NCBI GenBank assembly: GCA_000503195.1
Contig: AYSC01000006.1
Coordinates: 1 to 64,000, forward strand
Source: Blastomonas sp. CACIA14H2
Lineage (GTDB): Bacteria; Pseudomonadota; Alphaproteobacteria; Sphingomonadales; Sphingomonadaceae
Direction: 5' to 3'
DNA: 64,000 nt
In this document: one piece after another, positions 16,372-26,692 of the stretch
Layout of the letters: every line of letters begins with the position of its first letter
Position numbering within the stretch: position 1 is the first letter of the stretch
Program-made: the position numbers and the translations under genes
The notes under the pieces: generated by a model
Told to the model about the DNA's origin: nothing
Seen by the model: the letters and a program-made list of their open reading frames with translations, nothing else
Database searches by the model: none

Positions 16372-18435
16372 ATGCGCGGCATGCTTCGCGCCATTACGGA
16401 CGGGTCGATGCTGCTCAACCTCAGCCAGGCGAATTTCCGCAACGACGACGAGGCCGGGCGGCTGGTGTCGCTTCGCGCCTATCAGCTCGGCCCCGACGAT
16501 CCCGATAACGGCCTTTATTCCGATCTGGTCGGCCTCGCGCGCGCGCTCGGCGGCACCGAGACCGCGTTTATCTCGATCGTCGAGGAGCAGCGGCAATGGT
16601 TCAAGGCGGCGCTGGGCCTGGGCCTGGCCGAAACGCCGCGCTCGATCGCCTTTTGCGACCACGCCATCCGCTCGAACGAGGTCATGGTGGTGCTCGATGC
16701 GCGCGCCGATCCGCGCTTTGCCGACAATCCGCTGGTCACCGGCCCGCCGCATATCCGCTTCTACGCGGGGGCCCCGATCATCAACGGCGAAGGCTATGCG
16801 CTGGGCACCATCTGCCTGTCCGACAGCCGCCCCCGCGAGGGCTTCGAGGGTGCCGAGCAGCTCGCCGCGCTCGCCCGCCAGGTAGCGGCGCTGCTCGAGC
16901 TGCGCCGACAGCTGATCCACCAGCAGCTCGCAGCCGATCTCGCCGCAGACCAGCGCGACCGGCTGTGGGATTCGTCGCTCGACATGATGTTGATCACCAC
17001 CGCCGAAGGCATGCTGGTGGCGGGCAACCCTGCTTGGGAAAAGGCTTTCGGCCCGGTGCCCGCCGATGGCAAGGGCCATATCCGCGACTATTTCGCGCAG
17101 GCCGACGAGGCCGATGTGGTGCAGCTTGCCAGCGGCCAGACCGATGTCCAGCTCGAGCGCGAGATGCGCGGGCGCGATGGCCAGCCGATCTATGCCAGCT
17201 GGAGTCTGGCGCGCGAGGGCGAGCTGATCTTCGGCATCGCGCGCGACATCACGCGCACCCGCGCCGCCGAAGCGCAGCTGGCGCAAGTGCAGCGGATGGA
17301 ATCGATCGGCCAGCTGACCGGCGGCATCGCGCATGATTTCAACAATCTGCTCACCATCATTTCGGGCAATCTGGACATCGCGCAGAAGCGCATCGCCTCC
17401 GGCCAGGTCGAGCGCGCGGAAATGGCGATCGCCAACGCCCGCGACGGGGCGAGCCGTGCCGCCAACCTGACCCAGCGCCTGCTCGCCTATGCGCGCCGCC
17501 AGTCGCTGACGCCGACGCTGATCAGGCCCGCCGAACTGATCCGCGACCTCGAGCCGCTCGCAGCCCAGGCGCTCGACGAACGCCACGAGCTTGTGGTCGA
17601 GTGTCCCGACAGCCTGTGGCCGATCACCGTGGATGCCAGCCAGCTCGAGAACGCGCTGCTCAACCTTGTGGTCAACGCGCGCGATGCGATGGAGCAGCCG
17701 GGCACGATCACGATCCATGCCAGCAACGCGCTGCGCAGCGAGGACGACATGGCCGACGGCCACGACGCCGCGCCGGGCCGCTATGTCCGCTTCTGCGTGC
17801 ACGATACCGGATCGGGCATTCCGCCCGACATTGCCGCGCACATTTTCGAGCCGTTCTTCACCACCAAGGAGATCGGCAAGGGCACCGGGCTCGGCCTCAG
17901 CCAGGTCCAGGGATTCGTCGCGCAATCGGGCGGGTTCGTGACGCTCGAAACCGCGCCGGGCGAGGGTACGACGCTCAGCCTGTGGCTGCCGGTCACCGCC
18001 GATGCGTTCGACGATCTGCCCGGCCGCGAGGGCACCAGCGATGGCGAGCCGATGTGCCGCACGGACTGCACGATCCTGCTCGCCGAGGACAACGCGGCGC
18101 TGCGCGCGCATGTCAGCGACGTCCTGCAGGAAGCGGGCTTTACCGTGATCGAGGCCGAGGACGGCCAGGCCGCGCTCGACCTGATGCGCGCCGCGGAGGA
18201 TCAGGAACGGCCCGACCTGCTGCTCAGCGACATCACCATGCCGCGCATGGACGGCAAGGCGCTCGCCGCCGAGGTGCATCACGCCTGGCCCGAAATCCCG
18301 ATTGTGCTGATGACCGGCTATGCCGGCGGCGCGATCGACAGCTGCCCGCACAACCTGCTGATCACCAAGCCCTTTGCGCCCGACGATCTGGTGGCGCTGG
18401 TGCGACGGACGCTCGCCGCCGCACCCCAGGCCTGA
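16372..18435 (+). CDS. Hybrid sensor histidine kinase (GAF-PAS-HisKA-HATPase-REC)
   Basis: 687 residues with no membrane segment, so cytoplasmic. A GAF domain (~35-185) with FYAGAPI and GTICLSD is followed by a PAS-like domain (~200-300), HisKA with phosphoacceptor H321 in GGIAHDFNNLL, HATPase with N-box NLVVNARDAM, G1 box DTGSGIP and FEPFFTTK then GKGTGLGLS, and a C-terminal receiver with D620 in LLSDITMPRMDG. The HAHDFNN-type box is common in alphaproteobacterial hybrid kinases. No partner regulator is adjacent, so the output is unknown. It is divergent from frmA. Confidence 0.88.
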   Translation: MRGMLRAITDGSMLLNLSQANFRNDDEAGRLVSLRAYQLGPDDPDNGLYSDLVGLARALGGTETAFISIVEEQRQWFKAALGLGLAETPRSIAFCDHAIRSNEVMVVLDARADPRFADNPLVTGPPHIRFYAGAPIINGEGYALGTICLSDSRPREGFEGAEQLAALARQVAALLELRRQLIHQQLAADLAADQRDRLWDSSLDMMLITTAEGMLVAGNPAWEKAFGPVPADGKGHIRDYFAQADEADVVQLASGQTDVQLEREMRGRDGQPIYASWSLAREGELIFGIARDITRTRAAEAQLAQVQRMESIGQLTGGIAHDFNNLLTIISGNLDIAQKRIASGQVERAEMAIANARDGASRAANLTQRLLAYARRQSLTPTLIRPAELIRDLEPLAAQALDERHELVVECPDSLWPITVDASQLENALLNLVVNARDAMEQPGTITIHASNALRSEDDMADGHDAAPGRYVRFCVHDTGSGIPPDIAAHIFEPFFTTKEIGKGTGLGLSQVQGFVAQSGGFVTLETAPGEGTTLSLWLPVTADAFDDLPGREGTSDGEPMCRTDCTILLAEDNAALRAHVSDVLQEAGFTVIEAEDGQAALDLMRAAEDQERPDLLLSDITMPRMDGKALAAEVHHAWPEIPIVLMTGYAGGAIDSCPHNLLITKPFAPDDLVALVRRTLAAAPQA

Positions 18436-18441
18436 TCGGGA

Positions 18442-20706
18442 TCAGCCGACCACGCCCGCCGAGGCGAGCAGCGCCAGCGTGAGCAGATCGCCCGCGGTCG
18501 ACGACATGGCCGCGATCTGCACCGGCTTTTCCATGCCGATCAGCATCGGGCCGATCATCGCATCGCCGCCGAGTTCGCGCAGAAGCTTGGCCGACAGGTT
18601 GGCCGATTGCAGCCCGGGCATGATCAGCACATTGGCCGGCGCCGACAGACGGCAGAACGGATAATTGGCCATCAGCTTCGGGTTGAGCGCGACATCGGGC
18701 GACATCTCGCCCTCATATTCGAAGGTCACCCCGCGCTCGTCGAGGATGCTCACCGCGTCACGGATGTTGTCGAGCCAGCGCCCGGGGGGGTTGCCGAAGT
18801 TCGAATAGGACAGGAAGGCGACGCGCGGATCGTGGCCCAGCCGCTTGGCGACATGCGCGGTATTCTCCGCGATGCACGCTAGCTCCTCGGCGCTCGGGCG
18901 TTCGTTGACGGTGGTATCGGCGAGGAACACCGTGTGGCTCTTGCCGACCATGACATGGATGCCGAACGGCGTCTGGCCGGGCTTGGGATCGAGCACGCGG
19001 CGGATCTCGCGCATCGACTGGCCGAAGGTACGCGTGATGCCGGTCAGCATCGCATCGGCCTCGCCCAGATGGAGCAGCGCGGAGCCGAAGATGTTGCGGT
19101 CCTGGTTGACCATGCGCTTGACGTCGCGCTTGAGGTAACCGCGCCGCTGCAGCCGTTCGTAGAGCACCTCGACCATGCGCGGCACCAGCGGCGAATTGGT
19201 GCTGTTGTGCACCTCGAACGCCATCGGATCGTCGACCGCCAGCTCCTTCAGCTTGTCGCGCACGCGCTGTTCGCGCCCGACCAGCACCGGCGTGCCATAG
19301 CCACCATCGCGGAACTGGATCGCCGCGCGCAGCACCACCTCTTCCTCGGCCTCGGCGAAGACGACGCGCTTGGGGTTGGCGCGCGCATCGCTGTACACTT
19401 GGGTCAGCACCGCCGTGGTGGGGTTGAGCCTCGACTTGAGCGAATGGCGATAGGCCGCCATGTCCTCGATCGGTTTCTGCGCGACGCCGGTGTCCATCGC
19501 CGCCTGCGCGACCGCGCCCGAGACGACCTCCATCAGCCGCGGATCGAACGGCGCGGGGATGATATAGTCGACGCCGAATTTCTGCGTCGCGCCGCCATAG
19601 GCCGCGGCCACTTCCTCGGGCACCTGCTCGCGCGCCAGTTCGGCGATCGCCTTGGCCGCCGCGATCTTCATCTCCTCGTTGATCGCGGTCGCGCGCACGT
19701 CGAGCGCGCCGCGGAAGATGAACGGGAAGCCCAGCACGTTGTTGACCTGGTTGGGATAATCCGACCGCCCCGTCGCGATGATCGCATCGGGCCGCGCCGC
19801 CTTGGCATCGGGCGGAGTAATTTCGGGATCGGGATTGGCCATGGCGAAGATGATCGGCTGCGGCGCCATCTTCATCACCATTTCGGGTTTCAACGCGCCC
19901 GCAGCGGACAGGCCCAGGAAGATGTCCGCGCCGTCGAGCGCCTCTTCGAGCGTGCGCCGATCGGTCTTGGCGGCATGCGCCGACTTCCACTGGTCCAGAT
20001 CCTCGCGGCCCTGATAGATCACGCCCGACCGGTCGCACATCAGCACATTGTCGTGCGGCACGCCCATCGCCTTGATCAGCTCGGTGCACGCGATCGCCGC
20101 GGCGCCGGCACCGTTGACCACCATCTTGACGTCCTTGAGCTCGCGCCCGGTCAGGTAGCAGGCGTTGAGCAGCCCGGCGGCCGAGATGATCGCGGTGCCA
20201 TGCTGGTCGTCGTGCATGACCGGAATGTTCATCCGCTCCTTGAGCGCCTGTTCGATGATGAAGCAGGCGGGCGCGCCGATATCTTCCAGGTTGATGCCGC
20301 CGAAGCTGGGTTCGAGCAGCTCGACGCATTCGATGAAGCGGTCGACATCCTCGGTATTCACCTCGATATCGATCGAATCGACATCGGCGAAGCGCTTGAA
20401 CAGCACCGCCTTGCCTTCCATCACCGGCTTGGAGGCGAGCGCGCCGAGATTGCCGAGGCCCAGGATCGCGGTGCCGTTCGAGATCACCGCGACCAGATTG
20501 CCCTTGGCGGTATAGTCATAGGCGGTGGCTGGGTCTTCGGCGATCGCGCGCACGGGCACCGCAACGCCCGGCGAATAGGCGAGGCTGAGGTCGCGCTGGG
20601 TCGCCATCGGCTTCGAGGCGATGATCTCGATCTTGCCCGGGCGTCCGGTGGAATGGAAATGCAGCGCCTCGCGCTCGGTGAACTGGACGTTGCTCTTATC
20701 GCTCAT
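18442..20706 (-). CDS. maeB: NADP-dependent malic enzyme with phosphotransacetylase-like domain
   Basis: 754 residues, the MaeB length. The N-terminal malic enzyme part shows AYSPGVAVP, the catalytic [13 protein letters not shown] region, [19 protein letters not shown] and the cofactor motif [11 protein letters not shown]. From ~residue 430 a phosphate acetyltransferase-like domain follows ([37 protein letters not shown]), which in this family is regulatory rather than catalytic. It decarboxylates malate to pyruvate, making NADPH. The start MSDKSNVQF is preferred to upstream in-frame codons. Confidence 0.93.
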   Translation of the reverse strand: MSDKSNVQFTEREALHFHSTGRPGKIEIIASKPMATQRDLSLAYSPGVAVPVRAIAEDPATAYDYTAKGNLVAVISNGTAILGLGNLGALASKPVMEGKAVLFKRFADVDSIDIEVNTEDVDRFIECVELLEPSFGGINLEDIGAPACFIIEQALKERMNIPVMHDDQHGTAIISAAGLLNACYLTGRELKDVKMVVNGAGAAAIACTELIKAMGVPHDNVLMCDRSGVIYQGREDLDQWKSAHAAKTDRRTLEEALDGADIFLGLSAAGALKPEMVMKMAPQPIIFAMANPDPEITPPDAKAARPDAIIATGRSDYPNQVNNVLGFPFIFRGALDVRATAINEEMKIAAAKAIAELAREQVPEEVAAAYGGATQKFGVDYIIPAPFDPRLMEVVSGAVAQAAMDTGVAQKPIEDMAAYRHSLKSRLNPTTAVLTQVYSDARANPKRVVFAEAEEEVVLRAAIQFRDGGYGTPVLVGREQRVRDKLKELAVDDPMAFEVHNSTNSPLVPRMVEVLYERLQRRGYLKRDVKRMVNQDRNIFGSALLHLGEADAMLTGITRTFGQSMREIRRVLDPKPGQTPFGIHVMVGKSHTVFLADTTVNERPSAEELACIAENTAHVAKRLGHDPRVAFLSYSNFGNPPGRWLDNIRDAVSILDERGVTFEYEGEMSPDVALNPKLMANYPFCRLSAPANVLIMPGLQSANLSAKLLRELGGDAMIGPMLIGMEKPVQIAAMSSTAGDLLTLALLASAGVVG

Positions 20707-20878
20707 CGACAGGCCCTTGTCTGGCGAACGCAAGGGCTGCGCCCGCTGGTTGATCCGATTATCTCTGCCGCTTGCCCCGGCCCGATGGTTTGATGACGCC
20801 CCGCGCCGTCTTGCATAGCCGTGACCGCAAGCTTTGGGCAAGCCTTGACGCTACGAAATGTTGCGCAGCATGACCCAT

Positions 20879-22725
20879 CAGCCGGCCCCTTCGCCGCGCA
20901 GCGCGGCGGCCACCAGATCGGGCCGCTGGAACAGCAGCATGCGCCCGGTACCGGGCACGATCTCGGCGCGCGACCCCGGCCAGAGCGACTGCCAATAGGG
21001 TACGGAATCGGACGCGGCATACATGGTGTCTTCGGCCCCGCACAGGATCGTGATGCGGCTGCCGTCGTCGAGCCGCTGCACCGTCTCGTGCGGTTCGCAT
21101 CGCGCGATGGCGAGAAACCCCGCCCCGCCCTGCATCGCGCTCTGCTGGGTGGAGCGGACATAGGCGGCCAGGATTTCGCGGTCGGCCAGCGTCGCCCGGT
21201 CTGCTGCCGACCCGCCCACCACCTGCAGTACCAGCCGTTCGACCGTACGCGCCGACGCACGTCGCGACAGGTGCGTGGCGAGCGGCGCGACCAGACCGGG
21301 GCGCGAATAGACCAGCCGCTTGACATGGCCCTGCAGCCCCGCGAGCCGGCCGTCGCGCACCGGTGGCGGCTCGGGATTGAGCACCACTGCGCGGTCGAAG
21401 CGGTCGGGATGCTGCGCCGCGAAATGCGCGAGCACCATCGTGCCGCCGCGCGCGAGGATGCACGTCCGCGCGATCCCCAGCGCGTCGAGGATCTCGAGGA
21501 TGTCGCGCATGTTGTGCTGAAGGTAATCGCCCTCGATCATCGATGTGAGGCCAAAGCCGGGCCGGTCGAGCGTGATCGGACGGATGCCGCCCGCCTGCAG
21601 CGCGGCGATCGCCATCGCGGGGAGATGTCGCCCGGTGGTCGCGGTGTGCAGGCAGATCAGCGGAATGCCGTCGCGCGGGCCATGATCGGCAAAGGCGATG
21701 CGCCCCGGCCGGTCGCGGCGCGGCAGCAGCCGCAGCGGTTCGGCTCCGCGCGTCGCCACCGACAGGTCGATATCGGTCGCCTCGGCGAGCGCCGCCACCG
21801 CCTGGATATGCCCGACCAGCGTGGTCAGCTGCACCACCGATTGCAGTTCGCATTGCGCGAAGATCGCCTTGAGCTCGGACTTGACGATATTGACCGACAG
21901 CCCCAGCCGCTGCGCGCATTCCTCGCGTGTCAGCCCGCGCGCGATAGTTGAGGCGATCCGCGCCTGGCGTTCGGACAGGCCGAAGATATCGCGCAGCACC
22001 GGCTCGATCGCGAGATCGCCGGGCTGCTCGCCGCTTTCGATCTGCAGGCACAGCGCGACGAACTCGCTCTGGCGGTGGCAGCCCGCCTTGGCCATCGCGG
22101 ACTTGATCGCATCGCGCCCGGTCTCGTAGCCGATGCCCTCCAGCCGCGCCGCCTCGCGCACATCGCCGCCGCGCACCAGGGCTTCGGCCATGCTGACCTC
22201 GCGCGCGGAAAAGCCGAACAGCCGCGCCGCCGTCGCCAGGCCGCGCGGCTGCAGCGTCGGCGGAAGGTGCGCGACCAGCGCATAGCAGGCCTCGCCGCGT
22301 TCGAGCGCGCGGCGCACCTCGGCTGCGAGTGGCCAGTGCCGCGCGGCGGCGAGCGGGGCGGCGGCCACCGCGATGAACTTGCCCCGGTCCTCGAGCAGGT
22401 ACGACACGCTGGCTCGCCCGGCTCTCAGCGCGCCGAGCTCTGCCCGGCCCCGGTTGAGCGGCGCCGCCCAGGCAGCAAAGGCCGGATCGGCAATGACGAT
22501 CGTGCCGTCGGCGTCGCAGGCGGCAGAGGCATAGGCGCGCGGATTGACGAAAGCGGGACCCGCCGGTGCCCTGCCCGCATCGTGCATCAGCGCTTCGGCC
22601 AGCGCTTCGGGCGCTTCGGCGAGCACCGCGCCAAAGCCTTCACTATCCTCGTGCAGCATGTCGAGCGGGTTTTGCGCGTCATCCGCCGCGCGGAACCGTT
22701 CGAGAAAGCGCTGAGCGCGGGACAC
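20879..22725 (-). CDS. Tandem LuxR-type HTH protein fused to a catalytically degenerate alpha/beta hydrolase domain
   Basis: 615 residues. Residues ~60-150 resemble a PAS sensor. Two LuxR-type HTH regions follow: ~169-228 (LFGFSAREVSMAEALVRGG then GRDAIKSAMAKAG) and ~247-305 (FGLSERQARIASTIARGLT then VNIVKSELKAIF). Residues ~345-610 form an alpha/beta hydrolase domain. Aligned at AHFAAQHPDRF, the nucleophile elbow reads LARGG, with R426 in place of Ser, and the His position in PGTGRMLLF is R595. An acid candidate, D566, remains. The domain is therefore probably a ligand sensor rather than an esterase. The gene stands alone; no partner gene is apparent. Confidence 0.75.
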
Positions 22726-22819
22726 GGGACTGCCCTCCTGCCATTGGCGCGACCCCGCGGCAGGCCCAGTGTGTCGAAAGCTGCGCGCCGAGGCAAGCCC
22801 CGGCGCGGCAAGGGGAATA

Positions 22820-24016
22820 TCAGCTTGGCACGGTGGGAGCGGTGGTCGGCTTCGGCGGAGCGACAGTAAGGTCCATCTGCTCGAAGCGGGTGCGACCGCC
22901 GCGCTGACGGATCAGCGACTGGCCGGGAATGATGAAGTCGGCAGTGAGCGTGTAGCGCTCGACCCGCTGCCGCCCCTCCATGTCGCCGGGATCGGCCGCG
23001 GGTGTGTAGCGGCGCTGGGCAATGGTCTTCAGCAGCGGTGCCGCCCAGACCGCCCTGGGCGACCCGCGAAGAACCTCCACGTCGCTGACCCGACCATCGG
23101 GCTCGACGGTAAATCCAATATCGACCCAGCGCAGCGGCGTCCCGCCGCCCGAGCGCGAGTCGCCCGTGCGGGGCGCAATCGAATCCATCGCCGGAGCGCC
23201 ATCGGGTTCGGGCATCCGGGGAGCCCAGAGCAGTACCGGACCGCCACGCTTGAGATCGTCGCCCAAGCTTCCGATCAGCGCTTCGACTGCATCCGAACCG
23301 CCGTCCTTGACCGTCAGCCGCAGCCGCAGAATCTGGGCAGCCTTGCGCAGGCCATCGCCATGGGTGGCCGTATTGGCGACCACCGAATCAAGCACCGCGA
23401 GGGCCTCCTTTTCGCGCCTCAACCGGTAGAGCATGTTGGCCCGGCCCAGATCGGCGCGCATTGCGACCACGGGCTGCCCTGACGCCCGGGCATCGTCGGC
23501 CAGAACCCGGAGCCGGTCCATCGTGTGCAGCGTGCCGAAATTGTGCGCTTGCGCCGCGATCATCCGCATGCGCGCCATCAGGGCATTGGCGGATTGCGGG
23601 GCATGACGGTCGAGCAGACGGCTGGCCTCTGCCGTCGCGCGCAGTGCCTCGCGCTGATCGCCATAATGCCAGGCAACGGTGGCGCGTGCCGTCTGCAGTT
23701 CGGCCACCGCGAACGGGTCACCGTCGGCTCCGGCCCTGGTCCGTGACACCGACCGCCCCAGCACCCTGCGCGCATCGTGATATTGCCCGTTACGGAACTG
23801 CGCCTCGGCATAACGGACGGTGGCGATGACATCTTCGCGGACCGAACAGCCACCCGCCTCGCAGCGCTCGAGATCGGCCTTCAGATCGGCCAGCTTCACC
23901 CCGACCACGACGATCTCGTCGCGCTTGAGCGGACCTGGGTTGAGGGGGGCGGGGCTTTGCGCTAGCCCGGCGGAGGATAGCAGCAGCGCGGTGGCAGCAA
24001 ACAGACGATTGGCCAT
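22820..24016 (-). CDS. Exported TonB C-terminal-like protein with tetratrico-type helical repeats
   Basis: 398 residues. A signal peptide (ANRLFAATALLLSSAGLAQS) precedes a helical middle part rich in Ala and Arg that looks like TPR-type repeats (~60-250). The C-terminal ~100 residues match the TonB C-terminal fold (VDIGFTVEPDGRVSDVEVL then RRYTPA). It may bridge periplasmic or outer-membrane components, but lacks the classical cytoplasmic anchor plus Pro-rich spacer of TonB. Start at MANRLF is chosen for the signal peptide; an in-frame ATG lies 12 bases upstream. Confidence 0.7.
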   Translation of the reverse strand: MANRLFAATALLLSSAGLAQSPAPLNPGPLKRDEIVVVGVKLADLKADLERCEAGGCSVREDVIATVRYAEAQFRNGQYHDARRVLGRSVSRTRAGADGDPFAVAELQTARATVAWHYGDQREALRATAEASRLLDRHAPQSANALMARMRMIAAQAHNFGTLHTMDRLRVLADDARASGQPVVAMRADLGRANMLYRLRREKEALAVLDSVVANTATHGDGLRKAAQILRLRLTVKDGGSDAVEALIGSLGDDLKRGGPVLLWAPRMPEPDGAPAMDSIAPRTGDSRSGGGTPLRWVDIGFTVEPDGRVSDVEVLRGSPRAVWAAPLLKTIAQRRYTPAADPGDMEGRQRVERYTLTADFIIPGQSLIRQRGGRTRFEQMDLTVAPPKPTTAPTVPS

Positions 24017-24141
24017 CAAGGACTCCATCGCAAGAACAACGTCCGAAGACGAGAGTAACACCGGCCTGGATGAAGCCATAACGAATAAATGCATGCGAAA
24101 TGATAGAAACGGCAATAATCGCCGTCAGAATGGAGGGATTA

Positions 24142-24921
24142 ATGTCGCTCGTTTCTACTGAAATCGATGACGCCATCGCCATCGTCACGCTGAACCGGCC
24201 CGAGGCGATGAATGCGCTGTCCAAGGCGCTGCGCGCCGAACTTGCCGAGGCGATGCTGGCGGTGGCGAGCGACGATGCGGTGCGCGCGGTGGTGCTGACA
24301 GGCGCAGGAACGCGCGCCTTCACCGCCGGGCTCGATCTCAAGGAACTGGGCGCGAGCACCGAGGGGCTGGGCGCGGCCAATGCTACGAGCCCGCGCGACA
24401 ATCCGGTCAAGGCCGTCGAGCAATGCGCCAAGCCCGTGATCGGCGCGATCAACGGCGTCGCGATCACCGGCGGGTTCGAGCTTGCGCTGGCCTGCGACGT
24501 GCTGATCGCGTCCACCAATGCGCGCTTTGCCGATACGCATGCGCGGGTCGGCATCATGCCCGGCTGGGGCCTGTCGCAGAAGCTGTCGCGGATGATCGGC
24601 ATCTCGCGCGCCAAGGAGCTGTCACTCACCGGCAATTTCCTCGACGCCGCCACCGCCGAGCGCTGGGGGCTGGTCAATCGCGTGGTCGCCCCCGAGGAAT
24701 TGCTCCCCGCCGCCACCGCGCTGGCGCGCGACATGGCGAACATCGATCCCGCCATGCTCGCCAGTTACAAGCAGCTGATCGACGATGGTTATGCGCAGAG
24801 CTTCGGGCAGGGCCTGGCGCTGGAGGCCGAGCGGTCGAGTGCCGCCAATGGTCGGGTCGCGCCGGAGGCGGTCGAACAGGCGCGGCTGGCGGTAATGGCG
24901 CGCGGCCGCAGCCAGGCCTGA
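24142..24921 (+). CDS. Enoyl-CoA hydratase/isomerase family protein
   Basis: 259 residues, crotonase fold. The oxyanion-hole segments AFTAGLDLKEL and INGVAITGGFELALACD are present, with the trimer-forming C-terminal helix. One of the two usual catalytic Glu positions is visible in GGFELAL; RVGIMPGWG carries Met-Pro-Gly where many hydratases have the second Glu, so it may be a specialised hydratase or isomerase. GGAGGG at 24132 is 4-5 bases from the ATG. It probably acts with the acyl-CoA dehydrogenase and thioesterase downstream. Confidence 0.85.
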   Translation: MSLVSTEIDDAIAIVTLNRPEAMNALSKALRAELAEAMLAVASDDAVRAVVLTGAGTRAFTAGLDLKELGASTEGLGAANATSPRDNPVKAVEQCAKPVIGAINGVAITGGFELALACDVLIASTNARFADTHARVGIMPGWGLSQKLSRMIGISRAKELSLTGNFLDAATAERWGLVNRVVAPEELLPAATALARDMANIDPAMLASYKQLIDDGYAQSFGQGLALEAERSSAANGRVAPEAVEQARLAVMARGRSQA

Positions 24922-24951
24922 GCGCATCTTAACCGAACGATTAAATAGCGA

Positions 24952-24967
24952 TTGACGTTTACGTCAA
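24952..24967. promoter_or_regulatory. Palindromic operator, LiuR-like
   Basis: TTGACGT-TT-ACGTCAA is a perfect 7-2-7 palindrome 71 bases upstream of the acyl-CoA dehydrogenase start. It resembles the binding pattern described for LiuR (MerR family), which controls branched-chain amino acid and fatty acid degradation in proteobacteria. No LiuR gene is in the window, so the regulator is inferred. Confidence 0.55.
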
Positions 24968-25038
24968 CGTGGCGCTAGACCTTGGCGCACCGCCGCACGG
25001 CATGAATCGCGCGGCCGAGAATTCACCGGAGAGAAGCC

Positions 25039-26193
25039 ATGTCGCTCGATGCCCTTGCCCGCACCGCCTATACCCCCGATCACGAGGCCTTCCGCCAGAC
25101 CGTGCGCCGCTTCATGCAGGACGAGGTCGCGCCCAATGCGGTGAAATGGGACGAGGAAAAGATCGTGCCGCGCGAGATCTGGCCCAAGGCGGGCGAGCTC
25201 GGCCTGCTCTGCCCCACCGTTCCGGAAGAATATGGCGGCCTGGGCCTCGACTTCGGCTATAACGCCATCGTCAACGAGGAAGCCGCCTATTTCGGCGGAT
25301 CGCCGCTCGGCTTCTCGCTCCAGTCGGACATCGTGGTGAACTATATCGTCCAGTACGGGTCCGAGGAGCAGAAGCAGAAATGGCTGCCGCGGCTCGTGTC
25401 GGGCGAGACGATCACCGCGATCGCGATGACCGAGCCGGGCACGGGATCGGACCTTCAGGGCATTCGCACCACCGCCAAGAAGGACGGCAACCATTATGTC
25501 ATCAATGGTTCCAAGACCTATATCACCAATGGCCAGAATGCCGACCTGATCCTGGTCTGCGCCAAGACCGATACCGAGGTGCAGCCGGCATGGAAGGGCG
25601 TGTCGATCATCCTGGTCGAGGCCGATCGCGAAGGCTTCGCGCGCGGGCGCAATCTCGACAAGATCGGCCAGGACGCTGCGGACACGTCGGAGCTGTTCTT
25701 CAATGACGTGCGCGTTCCGATGACCAACTGCCTCGGCGAAGAGGGCAAGGGCTTCATCTATCTGATGAGCGAGCTGCCGCAGGAGCGCCTTTCGATCGCC
25801 GTGTCGGCCCAGGCTTCGGCGCAAAAGGCCTATGACGATACCGTCGCGTTCGTGAAGGACCGCAAAGCCTTCGGCAAGACGGTGTTCGATTTCCAGAACA
25901 CCCGCTTCGTGCTCGCGGACCTCAAGGCCAAGCTGCAGGTCGGCTGGGCGCATCTCGACTGGGCGCTCAACCGCCATGCCAAGAAGGAACTGACCGCGGT
26001 CGAAGGCGCGGCCGCCAAGCTTTGGCACACCGAACTGCAGTGGGAAATCATGGACAAGTGCCTGCAGCTGCACGGCGGCGCCGGTTACATGAACGAATAT
26101 CCGATCGCGCGGGCCTGGCGCGGTGCGCGCGTGACGCGCATCTTCGGCGGCACCAACGAGATCATGAAGGAACTGATCGGCCGCTCGCTCTGA
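25039..26193 (+). CDS. Acyl-CoA dehydrogenase
   Basis: 384 residues, full-length FAD-dependent acyl-CoA dehydrogenase. FAD and substrate motifs are clear (IAMTEPGTGSDLQGI; GSKTYITNGQNADLI; DRKAFGKTVFDFQ; QLHGGAGYMNEYP). The catalytic Glu appears to be E249 in LPQERL, the position used by long-chain and isovaleryl enzymes; the medium-chain position carries Gly in IFGGTNE. It introduces the alpha-beta double bond and passes electrons to ETF. GAGAGAAG precedes the ATG. The LiuR-like palindrome upstream suggests induction during branched-chain or fatty acid breakdown. Confidence 0.92.
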   Translation: MSLDALARTAYTPDHEAFRQTVRRFMQDEVAPNAVKWDEEKIVPREIWPKAGELGLLCPTVPEEYGGLGLDFGYNAIVNEEAAYFGGSPLGFSLQSDIVVNYIVQYGSEEQKQKWLPRLVSGETITAIAMTEPGTGSDLQGIRTTAKKDGNHYVINGSKTYITNGQNADLILVCAKTDTEVQPAWKGVSIILVEADREGFARGRNLDKIGQDAADTSELFFNDVRVPMTNCLGEEGKGFIYLMSELPQERLSIAVSAQASAQKAYDDTVAFVKDRKAFGKTVFDFQNTRFVLADLKAKLQVGWAHLDWALNRHAKKELTAVEGAAAKLWHTELQWEIMDKCLQLHGGAGYMNEYPIARAWRGARVTRIFGGTNEIMKELIGRSL

Positions 26194-26215
26194 ACGGCTG
26201 ACCGGGAACATCTGA

Positions 26216-26653
26216 ATGCCCAAAGCAGAAGCCTGGCAGCGCGATCCGGAGAGCTATCCGTTCACCACGGTCACCGAAACGCGCTTCCAGGATCTAGACC
26301 CGCTCGGCCATATCAACAATGTCGCGATGGCGGCGCTGTTCGAGAACGGCCGGGTGCGGTTCAACCGCGCGCTGGGGCTCGAGCGGCGCCAGCCGGGCGA
26401 GCGCTGGCTGATCGCGGCGGTCTCGATCAACTATGTTGCCGAGGCGCATTTCCCCGACCCGGTCGAGGTGATGAGCGGCATCGGGCGGATGGGATCGTCG
26501 AGCTGGGACATCTATTCGGCCGCCTTCCAGCAGGGCGTGTGTGTCGCGACCTGCGTGTCGACGCTGGTGCTGACCGACAGGAACGGGCCCAAGCCCATCC
26601 CCGAGCCACTGCGCGCGCGCTACAGGGAGCTGTTCGTCCGCAAGCCGGAATAA
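26216..26653 (+). CDS. Hotdog-fold acyl-CoA thioesterase (4HBT/YbgC type)
   Basis: 145 residues, single hotdog domain. The active-site region FQDLDPLGHINNVA followed by FENGR is typical of YbgC/4-hydroxybenzoyl-CoA thioesterases, with the conserved Asp before GH. It would hydrolyse an acyl-CoA. It starts 22 bases after the acyl-CoA dehydrogenase stop and ends just before a strong terminator, so it is the last gene of that transcript. Substrate unknown. Confidence 0.85.
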   Translation: MPKAEAWQRDPESYPFTTVTETRFQDLDPLGHINNVAMAALFENGRVRFNRALGLERRQPGERWLIAAVSINYVAEAHFPDPVEVMSGIGRMGSSSWDIYSAAFQQGVCVATCVSTLVLTDRNGPKPIPEPLRARYRELFVRKPE

Positions 26654-26659
26654 GAAAAA

Positions 26660-26683
26660 GGCCGGAGCATCGCTGCTCCGGCC
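26660..26683. terminator. Bidirectional Rho-independent terminator
   Basis: A perfect 10-base stem GGCCGGAGCA / TGCTCCGGCC with a TCGC loop, flanked by an A-run on the left and CTTTCGTCCTT on the right. It sits between the convergent thioesterase and PRC-barrel genes and can serve both. Confidence 0.85.
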
Positions 26684-26692
26684 CTTTCGTCC

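Noticed and set aside
18934-20793. 619-codon ORF antisense to maeB
   Set aside because: It lies opposite a clear malic enzyme gene; long antisense ORFs are expected at this GC content and its protein is His/Arg-rich without motifs.
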